A stretch of DNA of 64,000 bases from an uncultured Clostridia bacterium. GTDB lineage: Bacteria; Bacillota; Clostridia; Christensenellales; UBA1242. Of the stretch, positions 17,757-27,496 are shown piece after piece. The DNA lies in contig CALVTO010000001.1 of assembly GCA_944362705.1 (NCBI GenBank), positions 273,623 to 337,622 on the forward strand, written 5' to 3'. The notes under the pieces were generated by a model. The model saw only the letters and a program-made list of their open reading frames with translations, had not been told where the DNA came from and did no database searches. Each line of letters begins with the position of its first letter. Position 1 is the stretch's first letter. The translations under genes were made by a program, and so were the position numbers.

Positions 17757-18905
17757 ATGCGTAAAGATTTAAGTTTATATATTCATATACCATTTTGTGA
17801 AAGTAAATGCATATATTGCAATTTTGTATCTAGTGTAGAAACACCCGATAAACAAAAGCAATACGAGCAATGCTTGCTTTCAGAAATAAAACTAAGGGCA
17901 AAACAATACAACCCATTATATACCATTCGCACCATTTATATTGGTGGTGGTACACCTAGTTGTTTGACGGCAGGGGTTATTAAACGCATTTTAAGCACCA
18001 TTTATTTAAACTTTACCGTACAAAACGATGCGGAAATTACCATAGAAGTAAACCCTAACACCATTACCGAAGAAAAAGTACAAGAATATATTGCTGCCGG
18101 TGTAAACCGTGTAAGCATTGGCTTGCAGTGTGCGCAAGGTGGTTTGTTAAAATTTTTAGGCAGAAAACACACATATGCCGATTTTGAAAAATGCGTAAAA
18201 TTGTTTCGCGCACGCAACCTAAACAATATAAGTGTCGATATTATTCTTGGTCTTCCTAAGCAATCGCAAGATGATGTAAAAACAACAGTAACCAATTTAA
18301 TCAAACTTAACATTCCACATATATCTGCCTACATGCTGTCAGTTGAAGACGAAACACCGCTAAAAGAAATGGTAGATAACCAACAAGTATTTTTACCAAA
18401 AGAAAAAGAAACCATAAAAATGTATGCGCTAACGGCATCGTTACTTAAAAAGGCGGGGTACACAAGGTACGAAGTAAGTAACTTTGCAAAACCGGGCTAT
18501 AAAAGCAAACACAACCAAGTATATTGGAATAGGCAAGACTATTTAGGGTTAGGGCTAGCTGCGCACAGTTATATTCACCCCGTACGCATGGCCAACACCG
18601 ACGAATTAGACGAATACATTTCGTTTATGGAGCAAAACAAAATTCCGCTAAGTGACGCCGAAAAAATTTCTACTGAAGAAGCAAAAGAAGAATGTGTTAT
18701 GCTTTCGCTTCGCACAGCACAAGGGTTAGATACCACAGCCTACGCAAACGAATTTAAAGAAAACATTTTGCAAACCAAAAAAGCACAAATACACAAACTT
18801 ATACAGCTTAAACTTTTAAAACTTACAGAAGATGGTTTTTTACAAGCCACCGACGCCGGCTTTATGTTACTAAACCGCATTATTTTAGAGTTGGTAAATT
18901 CATAA
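17757..18905 (+). CDS. hemW: HemW-like radical SAM protein (heme chaperone)
   Basis: Radical SAM protein of the HemN/HemW family, 382 aa. The cluster motif CESKCIYCNF lies near residues 14-23, then IGGGTPS near 62 and the conserved DIILGLPKQS near 162. It has the HemW layout, with a short N-terminus and C-terminal winged domain (SLRTAQGLD), and lacks the extra N-terminal residues of true oxygen-independent coproporphyrinogen oxidases. HemW relatives deliver heme in other bacteria. The lepA-hemW-hrcA order is standard in Firmicutes. The ATG at 17757 follows GAGGGA. A -10-like TATAAT is at 17711-17716, without a clear -35. Confidence 0.85.
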   Translation: MRKDLSLYIHIPFCESKCIYCNFVSSVETPDKQKQYEQCLLSEIKLRAKQYNPLYTIRTIYIGGGTPSCLTAGVIKRILSTIYLNFTVQNDAEITIEVNPNTITEEKVQEYIAAGVNRVSIGLQCAQGGLLKFLGRKHTYADFEKCVKLFRARNLNNISVDIILGLPKQSQDDVKTTVTNLIKLNIPHISAYMLSVEDETPLKEMVDNQQVFLPKEKETIKMYALTASLLKKAGYTRYEVSNFAKPGYKSKHNQVYWNRQDYLGLGLAAHSYIHPVRMANTDELDEYISFMEQNKIPLSDAEKISTEEAKEECVMLSLRTAQGLDTTAYANEFKENILQTKKAQIHKLIQLKLLKLTEDGFLQATDAGFMLLNRIILELVNS

Positions 18906-19135
18906 GAAATAAATGCTTGCACCCATATATTAAAATTTACAATATATGTACAACAAAAGTATTACATACCCATAAAGCATTTTTGAAAATTGGTCATAGA
19001 ATAAACGAATTTATATTTATTTTTGCTTACCTATACGCAAACACATTGTATATTTGTTTATCGTGTTATTCCGTATCATATTACCTTGCATATGATTTAC
19101 TACCGTTGTTTTCTTTTATACACCTATTGCTCTTT
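18906..19135. other. AT-rich gap after hemW, no gene seen
   Basis: The only long frame here (18917-19234) has no ribosome binding site, is low-complexity and runs through a terminator. I see nothing else until that hairpin. Confidence 0.5.
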
Positions 19136-19160
19136 ACACACCTTAATGGTGTGTTTTTTT
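19136..19160 (+). terminator. terminator separating hemW from hrcA
   Basis: ACACACC (19136-19142) pairs with GGTGTGT (19148-19154) with a five-base loop and a T run to 19160. Confidence 0.75.
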
Positions 19161-19230
19161 ATGTTTTTTCACTATTTTTTATAAAAAGTCAAAGAAAGTC
19201 AAAAAAATTTCAAAAACTTACAAAAAAGTG

Positions 19231-19260
19231 TTGACAAACCTTCTTTCAAAAGCATATACT
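19231..19260 (+). promoter_or_regulatory. promoter of the hrcA-grpE-dnaK-dnaJ operon
   Basis: TTGACA (19231-19236), 18-base spacer, TATACT (19255-19260). Two overlapping HrcA-type operators begin 10 bases downstream. Confidence 0.8.
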
Positions 19261-19270
19261 ACGTTTAGTT

Positions 19271-19320
19271 TTAGCAATCAAACCAAACAACTGCTAACAC
19301 TTTGGCATAAAAAGTGCTAA
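19271..19320 (+). promoter_or_regulatory. two overlapping, degenerate CIRCE operators
   Basis: The CIRCE consensus is TTAGCACTC-N9-GAGTGCTAA. Copy 1 is TTAGCAATC-N9-AACTGCTAA (19271-19297). Copy 2 is CTAACACTT-N9-AAGTGCTAA (19294-19320). Both keep the 9-base spacer and outer half-sites and share four bases. They sit between the promoter and hrcA, as expected for HrcA autorepression of the heat-shock operon. Confidence 0.7.
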
Positions 19321-19366
19321 ACTTGTTTATACTATGGTATAGTGTAACAAAGGAGGGAACAACTAG

Positions 19367-20419
19367 GTGAATTTAAAAAACTTATCTGAGCGCAAGCGTA
19401 AAATTTTAAGCGCTGTGGTACACGAAAGTATTGAAAACGCCGAGCCCGTAAGTAGTGGTAAAATTCAAGAACAATACATGCAAAATGTTAGTTCTGCCAC
19501 CATTCGTAACGAACTTATGAGCTTAGAAAGTTTAGGATTATTATACCAGCCACACACTTCCGCTGGGCGTATTCCTACAACCGAAGGGTATAGGTATTTT
19601 GTAGAAGAAGTGTTACCAAGCATTTCGCCAAACCCCAAAACCGTGCAAAAGTTAAGAGAAGATTTTTCTACCAAACTTTCCAGCGTGCACGACTTAGTAC
19701 AAAAAGCGGCAAGCATTATAAGCGAGCAAACCAATTATGCATCTTTTGCCTATGCAGGCGTATACGACGACGCAACCATACAACTTATTAAACTTGTAAA
19801 ACTAACCGAAACCGAAGCCGTTATTGTGGTAAAAACCGATGTGGGCTTAATTACGCAAGTTAAACCATTGCCTATTAAAAACACAGCAGAAAATTATTTA
19901 GAAACTGCAAGTAAATTTTTAAATCATGCGTTTGCAGGCAGAACCTTGCAAGAAGTTTCTTGCGAAGACGAAACATTAAACGAAAGTTTTGCCGAATTTG
20001 CCGATTTATTTCAACTTGTGCTTAGCGTCATTCAAGAGCGTAACAAAAATGCTGATGAAAAATTGGCGGTAGAAGGCATAACCAACTTGTTTAATTATCC
20101 AGAATACCAAAACCAACAAAAAGCACGGCAAGCGCTAAGCATTATGGCAGATAAAAAGAAACTTTACCCTGTGCTTACATCGGGTGGCGACGTAGAAGTA
20201 TCTATTAAAGTCAACGATGCTTCCACGGGGCTAGAAGATTGTTCGGTGGTAACAGCCACCTATAAAGTAAATGGCAAAACGGCGGGGGTTGCGGGTGTGT
20301 TTGGTCCTGTTCGCATGGATTACGACACCGTGGTTGCTACCCTAAAAGGCGTAACCAAAGTACTTACCGAAACGTTAGATGCGCAAAATAAACCTACGCC
20401 ACAATCGCCAAACAAATGA
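19367..20419 (+). CDS. hrcA: heat-inducible transcription repressor HrcA
   Basis: HrcA repressor, 350 aa. The N-terminal winged helix runs from LSERKRKILSAVVHESIENAEPV to VSSATIRNELMSLESLGLL, followed by QPHTSAGRIPTTEGYRYFV, the family hallmark near residues 58-76. The C-terminal part holds the dimerisation domain with a family-like DYDTVVATLKGVTKVL. It represses its own operon through CIRCE sites just upstream and is refolded by GroEL in other Firmicutes. Translation starts at GTG 19367 behind AAAGGAGG. It ends in ATGA-like overlap with the region leading to grpE. Confidence 0.95.
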   Translation: MNLKNLSERKRKILSAVVHESIENAEPVSSGKIQEQYMQNVSSATIRNELMSLESLGLLYQPHTSAGRIPTTEGYRYFVEEVLPSISPNPKTVQKLREDFSTKLSSVHDLVQKAASIISEQTNYASFAYAGVYDDATIQLIKLVKLTETEAVIVVKTDVGLITQVKPLPIKNTAENYLETASKFLNHAFAGRTLQEVSCEDETLNESFAEFADLFQLVLSVIQERNKNADEKLAVEGITNLFNYPEYQNQQKARQALSIMADKKKLYPVLTSGGDVEVSIKVNDASTGLEDCSVVTATYKVNGKTAGVAGVFGPVRMDYDTVVATLKGVTKVLTETLDAQNKPTPQSPNK

Positions 20420-20430
20420 AGGAGAAACGT

Positions 20431-21111
20431 ATGAAACACGAAGAACAAAAGGCTAAAAACCAACAACAAAAATCCGCGCAAAATGGTAATGAAGAGAAAA
20501 AAGCATCTGCAAGCCAAAACGAGCAACAAACAAGCAATGCAGAACAAGTAACCAAACAAACAGCGGAACAAAATCAACAAGCAAAACCAGAGCCAAGTGA
20601 AGAAGAGCGCAAACAATTTGAAGCGTTTATGCAACAAATCGATAGCGCCATGAAAGAACTTGACGACGCGCGCAAAAAAGCCGAAAGCAAACTACAAGAA
20701 GCCGAAAAGCGTGCCGAAGTTTATCAAAAAGATTTAGAACGCTTTAAAGAGCGTAATAAAAATGTAGAAACTGAGTTAAGTGAAAAAATTACATCCAACT
20801 TAGTCAAAGCATTGCTTCCAATACTCGATAATTTCGAACATGCATTTTCTGCCATGCCCGAAACCGAAGCAAAGGGCATACGCATGATATACGAAAAATT
20901 GCAACAAACCATTTTAGACTATGGCATAGAACTTATTCCAGCACAAGCGGGTACAGAGTTTAACCCTAATCTGCACAACGCGGTTATGAACACACAAGCA
21001 ACCAACCCAGCCGACGAAGGGAAGATTGCACAAGAATTGCAAAAGGGTTATAAATTCGTTGGAGAAAATGGAAAAATCATACGTCACAGCACCGTTGTTG
21101 TGTACGCATAA
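20431..21111 (+). CDS. grpE: nucleotide exchange factor GrpE
   Basis: GrpE, 226 aa, swaps ADP for ATP on DnaK. Residues 1-60 are a charged, Gln/Glu-rich low-complexity tail. A long coiled coil follows (about 65-120, e.g. [21 protein letters not shown] written in parts), then the beta domain with [21 protein letters not shown] and the end [20 protein letters not shown]. The ATG at 20431 has AAGGAG (20419-20424) at good distance; an ATG at 20416 overlapping hrcA is too near that site. The gene is directly downstream of hrcA and 16 bases before dnaK, inside the CIRCE-controlled operon. Confidence 0.93.
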   Translation: MKHEEQKAKNQQQKSAQNGNEEKKASASQNEQQTSNAEQVTKQTAEQNQQAKPEPSEEERKQFEAFMQQIDSAMKELDDARKKAESKLQEAEKRAEVYQKDLERFKERNKNVETELSEKITSNLVKALLPILDNFEHAFSAMPETEAKGIRMIYEKLQQTILDYGIELIPAQAGTEFNPNLHNAVMNTQATNPADEGKIAQELQKGYKFVGENGKIIRHSTVVVYA

Positions 21112-21127
21112 AAAAGGAGAAACAATT

Positions 21128-22981
21128 ATGAGTAAAATTATAGGTATCGATTTAGGAACAACCAACTCTTGCGTGGCTATTATGGAAGGTGGCGAACCAA
21201 CCGTAGTACCTAACGCCGAAGGTGCAAGAACTACCCCAAGTGTGGTAGGCTTTGCAAAAAATGGGGAACGTTTGGTAGGTCAAGTTGCCAAACGTCAAGC
21301 CGTAGCCAACGCAGAAAACACCATTATTTCTATTAAAAGAGATATGGGTACCGATAAAAAGGTAACCGCTGGTGGCAAACAATACACCCCACAAGAAATT
21401 TCAGCCATGATTTTAGGCAAATTAAAAGCCGATGCTGAAAGATATTTAGGCACAACCGTAACCCAAGCTGTTATTACCGTGCCAGCATACTTTACCGATA
21501 GCCAACGTCAGGCAACCAAAGATGCAGGTAAAATTGCAGGGCTAGACGTATTACGTATTATTAACGAACCTACCGCAGCCGCACTTGCTTATGGTATGGA
21601 TAAACTAGAAGAAAAAGGTCAAAAAATTCTTGTATACGATTTAGGTGGCGGTACATTCGATATTTCTGTACTAGAAATTGAAGATGGCGTATTCCAAGTT
21701 TTAGCAACCGCAGGTAACAACCGCCTAGGTGGCGATGACTTCGATGAACGCATTATTTCTTACTTAATTAGCGAATTCAAACAAGCCGAAGGCATCGATT
21801 TAAGCAAAGATAAAATGGCAATGCAACGATTGAAAGAGGCTGCAGAAAAAGCTAAAATTGAACTTTCTGGCGTAAACAGCACAACTGTAAGCTTGCCATT
21901 TATTACAGCCGATGCAACAGGCCCTAAACACTTAGAAGTTACAATTACTCGTGCGAAATTTGAAAGCATGATTGAAGATTTAGTCGACCAAACCATAACT
22001 CTTGTTAAAAAAGCAATGGCCGATGCTAAACTAACCAATGCCGATATTGCCAAAGTGATTATGGTAGGTGGTTCTACCCGTGTACCTTTGGTTGTAGAAA
22101 AAGTAAAACAACTATGCGGTAAAGAGCCATTTAAAGGTATTAACCCAGATGAATGCGTTGCTATTGGTGCAGCTATTCAAGGTGGTGTACTTGGTGGCGA
22201 AGTGAAAGATGTATTACTACTAGATGTAACACCACTTTCTTTAGGTATTGAAACCATGGGCGGGGTATTTACCAAACTTATTGATAGAAACACAACAATT
22301 CCAACCAAAAAATCACAAATTTTCTCTACAGCAACCGATAACCAACCAGCCGTAGATATTCACGTATTACAAGGTGAACGTGAACTTGCAGCCTACAATA
22401 AAACACTAGGTCGTTTTGAGTTAACAGGTATTCCACCTGCACCACGTGGCGTTCCACAAATTGAAGTTACCTTCGATATCGACGCCAACGGTATTGTTAG
22501 TGTAACCGCCAAAGATTTAGGTACAGGCAAAAGTCAAGATATTACCATTACAAGTTCGTCTAACCTTTCTGATGCAGAAATAGATAAAGCCATTAAAGAA
22601 GCTGAACAATATGCAGAAGAAGATAAAAAACGTAAAGAAGTGGTAGATGCAAAAAATAAACTAGACCAAATGATTGCAAGCATTGAAAAAGTGCTAAAAG
22701 ATAGCGCCGATAAAGTAAGCGAAGAAGATAAAACCAAACTTAACGCAGCGCTAGAAACAGCAAAAGATGTTTACAAAAACAGTGAAGACAAAGTAAAACT
22801 AGATGCCGAACTAGAAAACTTAACCAAAGTAAGCCAAGAAATTTTCAGTAAGCTATACGCACAACAAGGTGGCGCTCAAGGCACAAACGGCGACCCTAAC
22901 GGTGGTGCACAAGGAAATAACCAAGGTAATGGCAACGGAAACTTCGACCCAAATAATTTCGGCGACTTTAAAACAGAATAA
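21128..22981 (+). CDS. dnaK: chaperone DnaK (Hsp70)
   Basis: Hsp70 chaperone DnaK, 617 aa. The N-terminal ATPase domain opens with [14 protein letters not shown], has the phosphate loop [10 protein letters not shown] near 190 and the GGSTRVPLV adenosine motif near 320. The linker [15 protein letters not shown] leads to the substrate domain, and the C-terminal lid ends in a Gly/Asn/Gln-rich tail. It folds and protects proteins with GrpE and DnaJ, whose genes flank it. AAAAGGAG precedes the ATG at 21128. The tail lacks the EEVD-type or strongly acidic ending and closes with FGDFKTE. The gene is intact and of normal length. Confidence 0.97.
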   Translation: MSKIIGIDLGTTNSCVAIMEGGEPTVVPNAEGARTTPSVVGFAKNGERLVGQVAKRQAVANAENTIISIKRDMGTDKKVTAGGKQYTPQEISAMILGKLKADAERYLGTTVTQAVITVPAYFTDSQRQATKDAGKIAGLDVLRIINEPTAAALAYGMDKLEEKGQKILVYDLGGGTFDISVLEIEDGVFQVLATAGNNRLGGDDFDERIISYLISEFKQAEGIDLSKDKMAMQRLKEAAEKAKIELSGVNSTTVSLPFITADATGPKHLEVTITRAKFESMIEDLVDQTITLVKKAMADAKLTNADIAKVIMVGGSTRVPLVVEKVKQLCGKEPFKGINPDECVAIGAAIQGGVLGGEVKDVLLLDVTPLSLGIETMGGVFTKLIDRNTTIPTKKSQIFSTATDNQPAVDIHVLQGERELAAYNKTLGRFELTGIPPAPRGVPQIEVTFDIDANGIVSVTAKDLGTGKSQDITITSSSNLSDAEIDKAIKEAEQYAEEDKKRKEVVDAKNKLDQMIASIEKVLKDSADKVSEEDKTKLNAALETAKDVYKNSEDKVKLDAELENLTKVSQEIFSKLYAQQGGAQGTNGDPNGGAQGNNQGNGNGNFDPNNFGDFKTE

Positions 22982-22995
22982 AAAAGGAAACAATC

Positions 22996-24135
22996 ATGAA
23001 ATTTAATCCATACGATGTTCTCGGTGTGTCAAAAACGGCCACCGAGGACGAAATAAAGTCGGCGTATCGTAAACTTGCAAAAAAATATCACCCCGACCTT
23101 AACCCTAATAATCCCGAAGCAGCCGAAAAATTAAAACAAGTCAACGAGGCTTATGAGATTTTAAGCGATAAACAAAAACGCTCCAACTACGACCAATTTG
23201 GCGACCCCAACGGCGCAGGCAACTTTGGTGGCTTTGGCGGTGGTGGTCAAGGTGGCGCAAGCTTTGGTGGGTTTGGCGGTTTTGAAGATATTTTAAGTAA
23301 CATGTTTGGTGGGTTTGGCTTTGGCGGTGGCCGTGGTAATAGGGCAAACCCTAGCGCGGCTCAAAAAGGGTCAGACCTAGAAATGCGCTTAACACTTACC
23401 TTTGAAGAAGCTTGTTTCGGCGCTAAAAAACAAATCACCATTACCCGCAACGAAACATGCTCAGAATGTAAAGGCACAGGTGCTAAACATGGTACTGAAT
23501 TTACCACCTGCCCAACATGTGGTGGCGCAGGGGTTGTACAACGCGCACAAAACAGCATGTTTGGTAGGGTAGTTACCGAAACCGTTTGTCCTGATTGTGG
23601 CGGTTCAGGTAAAAAAATAAAAACCAAGTGCGATGCATGTAAAGGTGCAGGGTACACGCGCCAAACACGTAAAATAGATTTAAACATTCCAGCCGGCATC
23701 GAAGATGGGCAAATTATCACTTTACGTGGTCAAGGCAATGGAGGAAAAAATGGTGGCCCAGCGGGCGATTTATATTTAGAACTACGCGTGCAACCGCATA
23801 AAATTTTAAAACGTAAAGGTGCCGATGTATTCGTAGAAGTTCCTATTACGGTTACCAATGCCTTACTAGGTGCTAAGGTAAACATTTGTGGTATTAACGA
23901 AACCCTTACGCTTACCATTCCAGAACTTACCCAAACAGGCACAGTGCTTACCTTAAAAGGTAAAGGTGCTAAACGCTTAAACGCTAACGGCTATGGCGAT
24001 TTATATGCAACCATTGTGGTAGAGTTACCAAAGTCGCTTGATAAGCAAACCAAGCAAATGGTAGCCAACATGGCAGAGCAAATACCAACTTCTGCATATA
24101 CAAAAACAAAAAATTTCCAAGACAAAATAAAATAA
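22996..24135 (+). CDS. dnaJ: chaperone DnaJ (Hsp40)
   Basis: Type I DnaJ co-chaperone, 379 aa, which hands clients to DnaK and stimulates its ATPase. The J domain (residues 4-68) carries the HPD tripeptide in KYHPDLN. A Gly/Phe-rich linker (75-115) follows, then four zinc repeats [24 protein letters not shown] and CDACKGAG between about 150 and 215. The C-terminal substrate domains complete it. It starts 15 bases after dnaK with AAAAGGAAA, and a strong terminator ends the operon. Confidence 0.96.
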   Translation: MKFNPYDVLGVSKTATEDEIKSAYRKLAKKYHPDLNPNNPEAAEKLKQVNEAYEILSDKQKRSNYDQFGDPNGAGNFGGFGGGGQGGASFGGFGGFEDILSNMFGGFGFGGGRGNRANPSAAQKGSDLEMRLTLTFEEACFGAKKQITITRNETCSECKGTGAKHGTEFTTCPTCGGAGVVQRAQNSMFGRVVTETVCPDCGGSGKKIKTKCDACKGAGYTRQTRKIDLNIPAGIEDGQIITLRGQGNGGKNGGPAGDLYLELRVQPHKILKRKGADVFVEVPITVTNALLGAKVNICGINETLTLTIPELTQTGTVLTLKGKGAKRLNANGYGDLYATIVVELPKSLDKQTKQMVANMAEQIPTSAYTKTKNFQDKIK

Positions 24136-24143
24136 CAAACAAT

Positions 24144-24176
24144 AAAGAAACACCTTGTAAAGTGTTTCTTTTTTTA
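24144..24176 (+). terminator. terminator of the hrcA-dnaJ operon
   Basis: AAAGAAACAC (24144-24153) pairs perfectly with GTGTTTCTTT (24162-24171), followed by a T run to 24175. Confidence 0.85.
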
Positions 24177-24219
24177 TTATGTTTTGGTATACTACATGTA
24201 AATATAAGGAGAAAACAAA

Positions 24220-24945
24220 ATGCATCGTTTTTATATGTATCCAACCGACACACTTACCGAAACCACGCTCACCATTCGTTCGGAAGAATTTCGCCACATG
24301 GTGCAAGTGCTAAGAATGAAGGTGGGGGACGAATTTTTTGCCTTTAACGGCAACGGCTACACTTACACTGCACGCATTACAAGCATAGATAAAAAAGAAC
24401 TTACGGCTGAGGTTACATCTAAAAAACTTAACCCGGCCGACCCAACCAAAACCCTTACGGTGTTTCACGGGTTAAGTAAAGGCGAAAAAATGGAACTTGT
24501 AGCACAAAAAATTACCGAACTTGGTGCAAGTGCTTTAGTAGCTTTTGAAAGTAACTACTCAAATGTTACCGCAAAAACACATAAAGTAGAGCGCTTAGAA
24601 AAAATTTGCATATCTGCCAGCAAGCAATGTGGTAGAAGCACACTTGTGCAAACGGGCGAAATTTTAACGCTTCCACAAATTGCTGATAAACTTTCTAAGT
24701 ACGATTTCACTATTGTGTTTTACGAAAAAGAACAAATTGAAACCATATCTAACGTAGTAGATGCCTACCCAAAAGCCAACAACGTAGCCATTATTGTAGG
24801 GCCAGAAGGTGGTTTTGCACCTGAAGAAATTGCACTTTTAGAAGAGCGTGGGGCAAAAGTATGCACGCTAGGTAAACGCATTTTGCGTACCGAAACTGCA
24901 AGCATTGCAGCTACAGCCATTATAGCCAACTTTATGAAAATTTAA
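24220..24945 (+). CDS. rsmE: 16S rRNA m3U1498 methyltransferase RsmE
   Basis: SPOUT-family methyltransferase RsmE, 241 aa, which methylates N3 of U1498 in 16S rRNA near the decoding site. The N-terminal PUA-like part contains HMVQVLRMKVGDEF. The SAM-binding knot includes ITELGASALVAFESNYS (near 99-115), IIVGPEGGFAPEEI near 188 and LGKRILRTETA near 217, all typical. Unlike in Bacillus, where prmA stands between dnaJ and this gene, only 84 bases separate dnaJ and rsmE. A TGG-TATACT extended -10 at 24185-24193 and AAGGAG before the ATG suggest its own promoter. Confidence 0.92.
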   Translation: MHRFYMYPTDTLTETTLTIRSEEFRHMVQVLRMKVGDEFFAFNGNGYTYTARITSIDKKELTAEVTSKKLNPADPTKTLTVFHGLSKGEKMELVAQKITELGASALVAFESNYSNVTAKTHKVERLEKICISASKQCGRSTLVQTGEILTLPQIADKLSKYDFTIVFYEKEQIETISNVVDAYPKANNVAIIVGPEGGFAPEEIALLEERGAKVCTLGKRILRTETASIAATAIIANFMKI

Positions 24946-25036
24946 TCCATATACCATACAAACAAGCAAAAATCGCAAAATACACATTGTTTTTTATAAA
25001 AACAATCTGCTTTTTGCAAAAAATAAAAGGAGAAAC

Positions 25037-26326
25037 ATGAAACCAACCATTTGTATAGAAACGTTAGGTTGCAAAGTTAATTTTTACGAAAGCGAAGCTA
25101 TGGCAAACCTTTTAACCGAAGCAGGGTATGAAGTAAAGCTTGGTTTACAACCAGCAGACATATATATTATCAACACATGCGCGGTTACCAACGAGGCCGA
25201 AAAAAAGAGCCGAAATTACATAACCAAGGTTTTAAAACTTAACCCAAATGCGCAAATTTATGTATGCGGTTGCTCGTCACAACGCTCGTACCAACAATAT
25301 GAAAAACCTAATGTAAAGGCTATTTTCGGTACGGCAAAAAAAATGGACCTTGCAAAGCTTATTATATCCTTGCAACAACAACCCCAAGAGCAAGAGCAAC
25401 CTATTATACTTAACTACACCATAGCAAACGCTTACGAAGATACAATGCGCGCGCAACCTATGCGCACCCGTGGCGTCATTAAAGTGCAAGATGGTTGCAA
25501 CAGTTTTTGCACCTATTGCATCATTCCGTATGTTCGTGGCAGAAGCAGAAGCCGAACGTTAGAGAGTATTCAGCGAGAACTTTCTACCATGTTTACGCAA
25601 ACTTCCGAAATTGTAGTCGCTGGCGTAAACTTAACTGAGTACGGTAAAGATTTGCACCCACAAAAAAGCCTTGCCGATGTAGCCGAACTTTTCCGCAACG
25701 CGCCTGTGCGCTTTCGATTTAGTTCGTTGGAAGCCGGCATTATTACAGAAGAATTTTTACAAAAACTTGTAACGCTTCCAAACTTTTGCCCGCATTTTCA
25801 TTTATCTATGCAAAGCGGTTGCAATAAAACACTTACAAACATGAACCGAAAATACACCGTGCAAGAGTTTATTAGGCAGGTGCAAACCATTCGCTTTTAT
25901 TTTCCTAACGCAGGCATTACTACCGATGTTATTGTAGGGTTTCCTACCGAAACCGAAGCAGATTTTGAAGAAACCATGCAAACCGTGCGCCTTCTTAAAT
26001 TTTCGGAAATGCATATTTTCCCATACTCTAAACGCTCGGGCACTTTTGCTAGCAAGTTAGAAAATGTGGCTACCAATGTAAAACAACGCGTGCAAAAACT
26101 AACACAGCTTGCACACGAAAACCAAATAGAATTTTTGCAAAACAACTTAAAATTTATGCAAAAAGTGCTTATAGAACGCAAAGAAGGGGCGTATTACCGC
26201 GGTTTTAGCGAAAATTATATCGAATGTTTGGTTTCTTCTAACACACCACTAGACATAGGCACTATTGTAAAAACAAAACCATTGCGCAGAGACGGCATGT
26301 ATTTAATTGTTGAACCTGTTGTATAA
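25037..26326 (+). CDS. mtaB: tRNA t6A37 methylthiotransferase MtaB
   Basis: Radical SAM methylthiotransferase of the MtaB (YqeV) branch, 429 aa, which adds a methylthio group to t6A at position 37 of ANN-decoding tRNAs. The N-terminal UPF0004 domain holds three cluster cysteines (ETLGCKVN, NTCAVT, VCGCSSQ). The radical SAM motif is CNSFCTYCIIPYVRGRSRSR near 154-173. A C-terminal TRAM domain closes the protein. ETLGCKVN and CAVTNEAEKKSR favour MtaB over MiaB. Its place after rsmE matches the Bacillus yqeU-yqeV order. AAAGGAG precedes the ATG. Confidence 0.92.
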   Translation: MKPTICIETLGCKVNFYESEAMANLLTEAGYEVKLGLQPADIYIINTCAVTNEAEKKSRNYITKVLKLNPNAQIYVCGCSSQRSYQQYEKPNVKAIFGTAKKMDLAKLIISLQQQPQEQEQPIILNYTIANAYEDTMRAQPMRTRGVIKVQDGCNSFCTYCIIPYVRGRSRSRTLESIQRELSTMFTQTSEIVVAGVNLTEYGKDLHPQKSLADVAELFRNAPVRFRFSSLEAGIITEEFLQKLVTLPNFCPHFHLSMQSGCNKTLTNMNRKYTVQEFIRQVQTIRFYFPNAGITTDVIVGFPTETEADFEETMQTVRLLKFSEMHIFPYSKRSGTFASKLENVATNVKQRVQKLTQLAHENQIEFLQNNLKFMQKVLIERKEGAYYRGFSENYIECLVSSNTPLDIGTIVKTKPLRRDGMYLIVEPVV

Positions 26327-26352
26327 AAAAATGTAAAAAGGAGAGTACACTC

Positions 26353-26766
26353 ATGAAAACAAAACGAAACCCCAACTGTATATTTTGTCAAATTATTGAG
26401 GGGAAAATTCCATGTTATAAAATTTATGAAGACGAAACAACCCTTGCATTTTTAGATATTTCAAAAGATGTAGAAGGTCATACACTCGTTATACCTAAAA
26501 AGCATCAAGCATCTATGCAAGATGCCACAAACTGCACGCTACATAATGTTTTTAAAACCGTAAATAAAATTTGTAAACATTATTATGCAAAAGGGTATAC
26601 AGGCATGCGCATACAAATCAATTCTGGCGAAACCGTAGGGCAAAGTGTGCATCATTTACATGTCCACATTTTACCAACCAAAGCAACACAACCTTTAAAA
26701 GAACCCGCAACAAAACCACTACAAATCAATTTAGAAGAACTTGCCAATCTATTACGTTTGCCATAA
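26353..26766 (+). CDS. hit: HIT family nucleotide hydrolase/transferase
   Basis: Histidine triad protein, 137 aa. [20 protein letters not shown] opens the chain, and the triad HHLHVHILP near 101-109 provides the catalytic histidines. HIT proteins of this Hint branch cleave phosphoramidate or mixed-anhydride bonds of nucleotides such as AMP-lysine. Two N-terminal cysteines (CIFC) may take part in zinc binding, as in some relatives. It starts 26 bases after mtaB with AAAGGAGA and is probably read through from it. Confidence 0.88.
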   Translation: MKTKRNPNCIFCQIIEGKIPCYKIYEDETTLAFLDISKDVEGHTLVIPKKHQASMQDATNCTLHNVFKTVNKICKHYYAKGYTGMRIQINSGETVGQSVHHLHVHILPTKATQPLKEPATKPLQINLEELANLLRLP

Positions 26767-26789
26767 AAACAATACACATAAAAAATGTG

Positions 26790-26818
26790 TTGACAAACCA
26801 ACTTCTTGTTGCTATACT
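26790..26818 (+). promoter_or_regulatory. promoter of rpsU
   Basis: TTGACA (26790-26795), 17-base spacer, TATACT (26813-26818). Confidence 0.82.
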
Positions 26819-26855
26819 TGTTTTGTTAAATTTATGTATAAGTGAGGTGAGTTCT

Positions 26856-27035
26856 TTGAGTACTGTTAAAGTTGGCGAAAACGAAAGCTTAGATAGCGCA
26901 ATTAAACGTTTTAAACGTAAATGCCAAAAAGATGGTATCATTGGTGATATTCGTCGTAAAGAAGCATACGTAAAACCAAGCGTTAAACGTAAATTAAAAT
27001 CAGAAGCCGCACAAAAAAGAAATCGTAAAGGCTAA
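26856..27035 (+). CDS. rpsU: 30S ribosomal protein S21
   Basis: Small-subunit protein bS21, 59 aa, basic, located near the anti-Shine-Dalgarno end of 16S r[23 protein letters not shown] is the family start, followed by [10 protein letters not shown] and a Lys/Arg-rich tail. I place the start at TTG 26856, six bases after GAGGTGA (26844-26850); this gives the usual bS21 length, and earlier in-frame codons overlap the promoter. A strong terminator follows. The position after mtaB and HIT is common in Clostridia. Confidence 0.93.
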   Translation: MSTVKVGENESLDSAIKRFKRKCQKDGIIGDIRRKEAYVKPSVKRKLKSEAAQKRNRKG

Positions 27036-27058
27036 ACCTCACGTTTTATGTTAGGCTT

Positions 27059-27088
27059 AAAACCCACACCTTGTGTGTGGGTTTTTTA
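27059..27088 (+). terminator. rpsU terminator
   Basis: AAAACCCACAC (27059-27069) pairs perfectly with GTGTGGGTTTT (27075-27085), followed by T. Confidence 0.88.
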
Positions 27089-27437
27089 TTTTGTTTTTAT
27101 ACAAATGCTAAGCGCCTTTAGTTTTACAACTCACTTTTACCTAAACGCGTTTTTTGTGCGTTTGGCGTTTTTATCTGTTTACATTTTTTTATATAATTTA
27201 TTACACACATATTGCACACGCACTATACCTTGTTTTATTTTCAATATGTTTCTCACACCTATATTGCATGCACATACAAGCTAATTTTCTTTTGTAACCA
27301 ACATTTTCTTGTTGCACAAAACCACATTTGCCATATTTTGTAACAAAAATAAACATTGTTTCTCATTTTATCTACAAGTGTCGGGTTTTAAAAAGTTTTT
27401 ACTACTTTTGTAACCGTGTATGCACCAACCTAAAAGT
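27089..27437. other. AT-rich intergenic region, no gene seen
   Basis: About 350 bases of pyrimidine-rich, low-complexity sequence. Frames that open here (for example from 27048 and 27328) lack ribosome binding sites and look random. I see no RNA gene in it. Confidence 0.5.
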
Positions 27438-27465
27438 TTGCTATAGTTACAAGCGTTGTTATAAA
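27438..27465 (+). promoter_or_regulatory. possible promoter of the 134-aa gene
   Basis: TTGCTA (27438-27443), 16-base spacer, TATAAA (27460-27465). The spacing is one base short and both boxes are imperfect. Confidence 0.4.
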
Positions 27466-27496
27466 AATATAAAAAAAGGAGAGAGAAAGAAAAAAA

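Noticed and set aside
18917-19234. 105-codon frame after hemW
   Set aside because: Low-complexity, no ribosome binding site, and it runs across the terminator at 19136-19160 and into the hrcA promoter.
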